A DNA stretch of 64,000 nt from Actinopolyspora xinjiangensis. Lineage in GTDB: Bacteria; Actinomycetota; Actinomycetes; Mycobacteriales; Pseudonocardiaceae. Each line of letters begins with the position of its first letter. Position 1 is the first letter of the stretch. The stretch spans positions 421,629 through 485,628 of the forward strand of contig NZ_FNJR01000001.1 of the NCBI RefSeq assembly GCF_900104475.1, in the 5' to 3' direction. Shown piece by piece: positions 56,658-64,000 of the stretch. The position numbers were made by a program, and so were the translations under genes. The notes below the pieces were generated by a model. It worked only from the letters and a program-made list of their open reading frames with translations. It did no database searches and was not told the DNA's origin.

Positions 56658-57866
56658 ATGTGGCGATGGCCAGGGGCGGTCCTGCGACGTTCGAACTCCT
56701 CGATTCGAAGCACGCTGGGACTGCTGGTGGTGCTGACTGTCTTGGTGAGCGGACTGGCTAGTGTGACTACGGGAGCACGCACCGCGGTCGAACGCGAGTT
56801 GCTTCGTTCCGGTGGGCTGACTCAGCTCGACGTGTCCTCGCTCGAAACCGGCCGGGCGGTTCGCGAGCTCGACGCGGAGAACCTCGACCGGGTGCGCGAC
56901 GTGGCACACGTCGTCGAAGCGGTCCCCGACCACGTCTCGTCCATCTACACCGGAAGCGCTGATCCCAACGCCCCCACCTTCGATCTGACCACGCATTCCT
57001 GGCGCCCCTCGACACGTCCCACCATCGTTCGCGGCGAAGTACCGCGACCGCTCCGACCGGGGCAACTGGTACTTCCCGTGCACGGCTCCGGCGTCGATTT
57101 CAACCGATTCGTGGGAGAGGAACTCCCCGTCGCCTACACCCGGGCGACCGGAGAGCGTTCCGGAACACCGGCACACACCACCTTCGAGGTGGTGGCCACC
57201 TACGACCCCGGATGGCGGTTCGACGGTCCTGACACGGCTTATGTAGCACCGGAGACGGCAGCCGTGCTGGCAGCCGCCAAGGCGGGAATGTCCCCGGAGC
57301 GATACCGGTCCACCACGGGAGCGACGTCGGCGGTGGTCTCGGTGAGCGAACAACGGAACGTCCCCACGGTGGTGGAAAAGCTACGGGAGCTGGGATTCTC
57401 CGCATCACCGGTCGCCGACCGGGTGCGCAACCTGCCGGGTGTGCTCGGAGCAGCCGAGCTCGGCTACCGGATCGGTATCCTCGTCGTGCTCGCCGTCGCT
57501 GTGCTCACCGGCTCGTCCAGCGCACGTTCCGGCCTCCACCACCGCTTTTCCGAACTCGCCGTCCCGCGCATCCCCGGCGATTCGGTGAGCGGAATCCGTC
57601 GGATCCCGCTCGGTGGAACGGTGCTGACCGGACTGCTCGCCGGAGTGGTCGGCGGCACGGCCGGGTTCGGCGGCGCCCTGCTGCTGCGCGGGTCTCTCGA
57701 ACGACTGCTGGGGCTGGAGGTGGGCGTCACCGACATGTTGCCGAGTCCGCTCTGGGGAGCGGCCCTCGTCCTGGCTCCGCCCATCGGCCTGGCGGTCGGG
57801 GCGCTGCTCGGAGGCCACGTGGCCCTCCGACGAGATCCCCACACGCCGGCCCGCAGTCAGGCCTGA
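56658..57866 (+). CDS. MacB/FtsX-like ABC permease without an ATPase gene
   Basis: 402 residues from ATG 56658 with GGGGGAAG upstream. N-terminal helix (about 15-38), a large extracytoplasmic domain (about 40-270) and three C-terminal helices (about 275-295, 315-345, 360-390), the MacB/FtsX permease topology. No ABC ATPase gene lies beside it in the window. It could work with an ATPase encoded elsewhere or without one. Confidence 0.55.
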   Translation: MWRWPGAVLRRSNSSIRSTLGLLVVLTVLVSGLASVTTGARTAVERELLRSGGLTQLDVSSLETGRAVRELDAENLDRVRDVAHVVEAVPDHVSSIYTGSADPNAPTFDLTTHSWRPSTRPTIVRGEVPRPLRPGQLVLPVHGSGVDFNRFVGEELPVAYTRATGERSGTPAHTTFEVVATYDPGWRFDGPDTAYVAPETAAVLAAAKAGMSPERYRSTTGATSAVVSVSEQRNVPTVVEKLRELGFSASPVADRVRNLPGVLGAAELGYRIGILVVLAVAVLTGSSSARSGLHHRFSELAVPRIPGDSVSGIRRIPLGGTVLTGLLAGVVGGTAGFGGALLLRGSLERLLGLEVGVTDMLPSPLWGAALVLAPPIGLAVGALLGGHVALRRDPHTPARSQA

Positions 57867-57940
57867 TCGGACAGGGGTGAACGGTCAGGCCTGAGCCGGC
57901 AGGGGGCGCGTGGAGTCCGGAAGGTCCCCTCACACCTCCC

Positions 57941-60026
<2,086 letters not shown>

Positions 60027-60030
60027 TGCT

Positions 60031-60115
60031 CGCTCCCTGCGCCGGCATGATCCGGATCAGGTTCGGCGGTCGGGGCTTCAGCCCCCTCTCAGTCCGTTCG
60101 GCCGGACTCCCGCGG
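60031..60115 (-). promoter_or_regulatory. TPP riboswitch (thiO-S-G leader)
   Basis: On the minus strand: GCGGGAGTCC at the 5' end, ACTGAGAGGGGG, then CCTGATCCGGATCATGCCGG and GCAGGGAGCG, the conserved TPP riboswitch blocks. It ends just before the thiO TTG, so it hides the ribosome site when TPP is bound. Confidence 0.95.
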
Positions 60116-60250
60116 GTACCCACCGGACAGGTTAGGCGATGAATGCCCTTCGCGTCAGGTGGCGCCCGGGGAGCCGCTGGTCACGTCGACGAGACTTCAC
60201 CACGACACCCACAGGAGGATGTGACTGGCGCCACGGGCCGCCGGGTGGCC

Positions 60251-60256
60251 TACCCT
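60251..60256 (+). promoter_or_regulatory. -10 box of a leaderless thiE transcript
   Basis: TACCCT followed by 6 bases and ATG 60263. No ribosome site is present, so thiE is probably leaderless and outside riboswitch control, although it is divergent from thiO. Confidence 0.45.
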
Positions 60257-60262
60257 GGACCC

Positions 60263-60937
60263 ATGCCCGGAATGGACGGCTACGGAATCCGCGCCCGGCT
60301 GGATCAGGCGCTGTTGTACCTGTGCACCGACGCTCGCCGGGATCGCGGTGACCTCGCGGAGTTCGTGGACGAGGCGCTGGCGGGCGGCGTGGACATCATC
60401 CAGCTGCGGGACAAGGACGAGTCAGGGGCTCCGCTCGAAGCTCGCGAGGAGCTGGCCGCGCTGGAGGTGCTGGCCGACTCCTGCGTGCGGCACGACGCGT
60501 TGCTGGCGGTCAACGATCGCGCGGACATCGCGTTGGCGGTCGACGCCGACGTGCTGCACCTGGGGCAGGACGATCTGCCGGTGGAGACCGCGCGGCGCAT
60601 CGTCGGCGACCAGATGATCGTCGGGCGTTCCACACACGACGTGGTGCAGGCGGACTCGGCCGCCACCGAGCGCGGCGTGGACTACTTCTGCACCGGCCCG
60701 GTGTGGAGCACCCCCACGAAGCCGGGCCGTGAAGCGGCCGGTCCGGAGCTGGTGCGCCACGCCGCCGAGCACCACGGCCACGGCAGGCCGTGGTTCGCGA
60801 TCGGTGGCATCGGTCCGGAGAACCTGGACGAGGTGATGGCGGCGGGAGCCGAGCGCGTGGTCGTGGTCCGCGCGATCACCGAGGCGGAGGATCCCAGGGC
60901 GGCCGCCGCGGAGCTGCGCTCGCGGCTGGTGGGCTGA
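60263..60937 (+). CDS. thiE: Thiamine phosphate synthase
   Basis: 224 residues from ATG 60263. TIM-barrel Thi[10 protein letters not shown] near residue 48, [27 protein letters not shown] and [12 protein letters not shown]. Joins thiazole phosphate and HMP-PP. Divergent from thiO. A long GC hairpin lies at 60995-61039. Confidence 0.95.
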   Translation: MPGMDGYGIRARLDQALLYLCTDARRDRGDLAEFVDEALAGGVDIIQLRDKDESGAPLEAREELAALEVLADSCVRHDALLAVNDRADIALAVDADVLHLGQDDLPVETARRIVGDQMIVGRSTHDVVQADSAATERGVDYFCTGPVWSTPTKPGREAAGPELVRHAAEHHGHGRPWFAIGGIGPENLDEVMAAGAERVVVVRAITEAEDPRAAAAELRSRLVG

Positions 60938-60994
60938 GGAGTCCTCGCGGAACGACTCGCTCCGGCCGCTGGTGCGGACGGGGCTGCCCCGGTG

Positions 60995-61039
60995 ACGGCG
61001 CCCCCGCCGGGAGGGGCCGGGGCCGCCGCCCGGCGCCGT
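60995..61039 (+). terminator. Candidate thiE terminator
   Basis: ACGGCGCC (60995-61002) pairs with GGCGCCGT (61032-61039), with additional GC pairing inside. 57 bp past thiE. Confidence 0.5.
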
Positions 61040-61118
61040 TCCCGCCGTTCCTACATCGGTGGAACAGCACCTACCGCTTGAAACCAAGCACGAAATCGCC
61101 GCACCGCTACGACGCGGG

Positions 61119-61256
61119 GCCGAACTCCCACCACTCCCGCAGCCCGCACCGCCGCGGGTTCTCTCGTGGTGCTCTCGCGAGGAAGCCCCGACGTTGTGTA
61201 GTACCTACCCGAGGTCGGGCCTCGCCGCGGCGAGAGCCCGCGAGAGGTTCCGCCAC
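61119..61256 (+). repeat. Family A stem-loop repeat, copy 5
   Basis: Inner stem CCCGAC (61187-61192) with GTCGGG (61214-61219), loop containing GTTGTGTAGTACCTACCCGA. Outer stem GCTCTCGC (61171-61178) with GCGAGAGC (61230-61237). The inner stem differs from copies 1 and 2 on both sides yet still pairs. Confidence 0.8.
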
Positions 61257-61296
61257 AGGAGGAGACGCGCGAAACGCGAGGGCATGTTTCCAACGA

Positions 61297-62424
61297 TCAG
61301 CCGGTCAGGAGTTCGACGTCGTAGTGGTCCAGCGCCTCGTTGACCGGCTGGAAGAAGGTGATCCCACCGTCGGTGCAGTCGCCCCAGCCGCCCGAGGTGA
61401 TTCCCTGCGCCTGCTGTCCGGAGACGAAGGAGCCGCCGGAGTCACCGGATTCGGCGCAGACGTCGGTGCGAGTGAGCCCCGCCACCACACCCGAGGGGTA
61501 GCGCACGCTCTGCCGCTTGCCGAGGATCGTGCCGCAGTGCCAGCCGGTGGTGGCCCCGGAACGGCACACCGAGGCCCCCACCGGCGCCTCGGTGGAGCCC
61601 GCGATGTCGACTGTGCCACCCGCGTAGTCGTTGACCAGTGGTCGTCCCCGCGCCGAGCTGCGGATGTAGGAGAAGTCGTTGCCCGGGAAGGATGACCCCT
61701 CCGCCCGGCCGGCGGGATCGCTGGTGCTGTCACCCGTCGCGACGCAGTGTCCTGCGCTGAGGAAGCCGCCCTGGACCGCGAATCCTACGGAGCAGCGCGT
61801 GTTCCCACCGATGTAGTAAGGATTCCCACCGATCACGTCGGCGTAGAGCCGAGGGGTCCGTTCGGTCTCGACGACCCGCACCGCGTCCGCGGCCACCCCG
61901 GTGGAGCGGACGTATTTCCTCGCGGCGACGGCGCTGCCGTGTTCGGCGGTCAGCACCACGGAGTTGTCGGCGGTGTCCACATAGGATCCGGTCACTCCGT
62001 CGGGGGCGCTCCGCAGCGACTGGCCCAGGCGTTCGGCTATCCCGGCGAGACGCCGGGAGCTGTACTCGACCAGTCGGGCGTGCGCTCCGGCGGCACGCGC
62101 GTCGGCCAGCCGGGAGTGGTCGGTCACCCCGACCACCAACCGCCCGCTCGCGGCGTCGTAGTGCGCACCGCCGTAGGAGTTCCCCAGAGTGCGCCGCAGG
62201 GTGTGCCGCACCTGCTCGGCTATCGTCTCCCGGTACAGGCGCAGGCGGGATTCGCGCGCACTCAACCCCAGGTCACGCTGCATGGCCTCCAGCAACGAAG
62301 CCGCCCCGTCCGGTCTCTCCGGGGTGTCGGGCACGGAGGCCGAACTCGCCGATGCCGCCGTCGCGGCGGTGGCCGTCGCCAACAACAGGGTCCCCACGAG
62401 ACGGCAGGCGATCCCCAACTTCAC
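61297..62424 (-). CDS. Secreted S1 (streptogrisin/alpha-lytic type) serine protease
   Basis: 375 residues: signal peptide (about 1-30), propeptide (about 35-190, with repeated ALVEYSS- and DTADN-type blocks) and a mature chymotrypsin-like domain starting near YADVIGGNPYYIGG. Catalytic triad in SAGHC, NDFSYIR and GDSGGS; a pair of Cys in the GxCRSGATTGWHCG block forms the usual disulfide. Exported digestive protease that self-processes. Confidence 0.93.
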   Translation of the reverse strand: MKLGIACRLVGTLLLATATAATAASASSASVPDTPERPDGAASLLEAMQRDLGLSARESRLRLYRETIAEQVRHTLRRTLGNSYGGAHYDAASGRLVVGVTDHSRLADARAAGAHARLVEYSSRRLAGIAERLGQSLRSAPDGVTGSYVDTADNSVVLTAEHGSAVAARKYVRSTGVAADAVRVVETERTPRLYADVIGGNPYYIGGNTRCSVGFAVQGGFLSAGHCVATGDSTSDPAGRAEGSSFPGNDFSYIRSSARGRPLVNDYAGGTVDIAGSTEAPVGASVCRSGATTGWHCGTILGKRQSVRYPSGVVAGLTRTDVCAESGDSGGSFVSGQQAQGITSGGWGDCTDGGITFFQPVNEALDHYDVELLTG

Positions 62425-62771
62425 TGACGACCTCCCTGGGCAGCGGGAAAATTTCCACGATCGCGTGAGCGCTGTTGGCGATCAACGCGCCAACATCGAT
62501 GCGCAACGTAGCAGATCTCGCTTCCATATCGGAGAGGTATCAACCGAATAACTCGTGACGTGTTCCGGTGATCACTTCGCGTCACGAGAATCGCCGAGAA
62601 AAGCCGCGAAACGGACAGCCCGAGGGGAAGTGGCGGAACTCGGAATTCACCGTCAGCAGCCGGGAGTCCGGTTTCCGCGCCGGAACCCGTACCCGGAGCA
62701 CGGGCGTCGCCCGACACCGGTCGAAGACGCCCGCGTCCCGCCTCCCCGGCCGCTCCCGACGCGGGGGCGAC
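62425..62771. other. Intergenic region
   Basis: About 350 bp between two minus-strand genes. The first 150 bp are AT-richer and would carry the protease promoter. No gene or clear structure seen. Confidence 0.4.
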
Positions 62772-63782
62772 TCAGGGCGCGCTGGGCTCCGAGGGCCGGA
62801 CGTTCCGGCGGGGCCGCTCGCTCGGAGTGGGCTCGGCCGAACTCGTCTCGGGACCGCCGGTGGTTTCGGGCGTGGAACCGGTCGACGAGCTCGGCGTGCG
62901 GCTCGGGGACCGCTCCGGGGAGCTCGTCGGGTCCGAGGTCTCGCTCGGCCGCTGACTCTCCTCGGTCCGTTCGGAGGTTTCGGGTGCGGTGCTCGATTCG
63001 GAGGCGGGCACCCGCACCGGTCGCTCCTCGGGTGCCGGGGAGCCCCCGGCATCACCCTGCCGGAACAGGTTGCCCACGGTCGTCTCCCCGGAATCGCCGG
63101 AGACCGAGCCGCCGGTGACGGCCTCGTAACCGGTGACCAGCACCATGCAGAGCACGAACGCCAGGCCGCTGGTCACCGCGACCACCCGCCAGTCGAGTCC
63201 TCGTCGTCCGCGCCGCCCTTCCCGCTCACCGGCCGCCTCCACGGCGCCGCCGGTCACGCTCGCCGTGTCGACGGAAGGGTCGTGCCCGGCCGGGCTCAGG
63301 CGCCGGGTCTCCTCGGGAACGGCGATCCGCCTCGTGGCCTCGTCACCGGGGCGGTCGTGTGGCTGTGCTCCCCCGGCAGCGCCGGTGCCCCTCGCGGCGG
63401 CGTCCTCGGCGGAATCCGCGGGCCGTCGCAGGGGACGGGTGGGGGCGTTCGGGTCCGCCCACGCCGAGGCCGCCTGGGCCGCCCTGCGCCTGGCCGCCCG
63501 CCGCAACGCCGCGTTGGCCGCCTTCTGCTTCGTCGACTCCAACGAGCGCTGGTAGACCGCCCCGCCGAGCGTGATGATCACGCTGGTCATCGCCGCACCC
63601 GAGACGGTTCCCGCGATCCCCAGCTGGCCACCGAGCACGGCCGCTGTCGCCGCGGCCAGTCCGACACCGGTCACCTGTGCGGGCGAGACACCCAGTTTCT
63701 CGAACGGGCTCGTCCGGTCGCCGCGCCCGGCTTTGTCGGTCCCCTCCTCCCCCGGGGTGGACTTCTCCTGCTGTTGGCTCAT
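62772..63782 (-). CDS. Hypothetical membrane protein with Ser/Pro-rich exported tail
   Basis: 336 residues. The N-terminal third has a hydrophobic, small-residue stretch (about 35-75; GLAAATAAVLGGQLGIAGT), then an Arg/Ala-rich helix (about 85-110) and charged linker; a second membrane helix (about 200-222; VVAVTSGLAFVLCMVLVTGYEAV) and an exported tail of Ser, Thr, Pro and Glu (about 225-336). Function unknown. The tail is low-complexity, perhaps cell-wall spanning. The last 220 bp of the window upstream show nothing else I can name. Confidence 0.6.
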   Translation of the reverse strand: MSQQQEKSTPGEEGTDKAGRGDRTSPFEKLGVSPAQVTGVGLAAATAAVLGGQLGIAGTVSGAAMTSVIITLGGAVYQRSLESTKQKAANAALRRAARRRAAQAASAWADPNAPTRPLRRPADSAEDAAARGTGAAGGAQPHDRPGDEATRRIAVPEETRRLSPAGHDPSVDTASVTGGAVEAAGEREGRRGRRGLDWRVVAVTSGLAFVLCMVLVTGYEAVTGGSVSGDSGETTVGNLFRQGDAGGSPAPEERPVRVPASESSTAPETSERTEESQRPSETSDPTSSPERSPSRTPSSSTGSTPETTGGPETSSAEPTPSERPRRNVRPSEPSAP

Positions 63783-64000
63783 CGCTCTCCCACACGGTCG
63801 TCGCCTCGCACGTCCAACGGGTGGGGGAACCGCACTGCTCCCGGAGAAGCCCCGCCAGTGAGTACTCCCACTCGGTGTAACGCTGCCGAATCCCCTGGAC
63901 TCGATCTCCCCGGGAGGGGAACGACCGTTCCTCGCGGCGGCTTCACCGACCGTGCCGACTCCCCGGCCGTTGCCCCGGTCGAGGGATCGGTGAGGATGCC

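Larger units (their letters stand above)
60938..61296. other. Intergenic region after thiE
   Basis: Contains a candidate terminator (60995-61039) and the second best copy of the family A element (61119-61256). No gene. Confidence 0.6.

Overview
The window is high-GC actinobacterial DNA. GC-rich third codon positions, many GTG and TTG starts, groEL under CIRCE sites, apparent leaderless promoters (TANNNT box 6 to 8 bases before the start codon), a streptogrisin-type protease and a Mycobacterium-like XPB helicase suggest a Pseudonocardiales-like actinomycete such as Saccharopolyspora or Actinopolyspora. That placement is inferred from gene content only. I saw no rRNA, tRNA, CRISPR array, transposase or integrase.

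Layout. 0-7 kb: the tail of an upstream gene, an LppU-like membrane protein, then a 4.0-kb lower-GC island (CYTH-domain protein, methyltransferase, frameshifted XRE regulator) inserted just before the XPB helicase gene and bounded by 139-bp direct repeats. 7-12.5 kb: a SUFU-domain protein, menC and two overlapping SPFH membrane-protein genes. 12.5-22.4 kb: a form II CO-dehydrogenase-like molybdenum hydroxylase operon (coxS-L-M-G), a PIN toxin/antitoxin pair bounded by 95-bp direct repeats in front of lexA, then xdhC and a CoxE-like vWA gene. 22.5-33 kb: purU, a cysteine dioxygenase-like gene, a secreted SGNH hydrolase, small hypotheticals, a cold-shock gene, a CoxD-like MoxR ATPase, a second SUFU-like gene, pspC and a GH84 lipoprotein. 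33-42 kb: groEL with two CIRCE operators, a Ser/Thr kinase, a second cold-shock gene, an AIM24 protein, moeA and an M48-like pseudopeptidase. 42-50 kb: psd-pssA, a cation transporter, a CDC48-type AAA ATPase, LytR_C and DUF3263 genes and peptide deformylase. 50-61 kb: a Uma2 protein and the thiamine genes (thiC, thiD, thiG-thiS-thiO, thiE) with two TPP riboswitches, interrupted by a FUSC transporter and a MacB-like permease. 61-64 kb: a secreted S1 protease and a serine/proline-rich membrane protein.

Working together. CoxS, CoxL and CoxM form a Mo-Fe/S-flavin oxidoreductase. CoxG, XdhC, the vWA protein, the MoxR ATPase and MoeA plausibly serve its membrane recruitment, cofactor insertion and molybdopterin supply. 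ThiC, ThiD, ThiG, ThiS, ThiO and ThiE cover most of de novo thiamine phosphate synthesis, with TPP feedback on thiC and on thiOSG. Psd and PssA make phosphatidylethanolamine from CDP-diacylglycerol.

Most unusual features: (i) two accessory modules, each bounded by a nearly perfect long direct repeat whose inner copy sits at the 5' flank of a DNA-repair gene (XPB, lexA); (ii) an interspersed intergenic stem-loop family whose stems differ but still pair around a conserved loop; (iii) four 9-bp iterons over the toxin-antitoxin promoter; (iv) proteins that keep their fold but have lost catalytic motifs (M48-like protein, D1 of the AAA ATPase).
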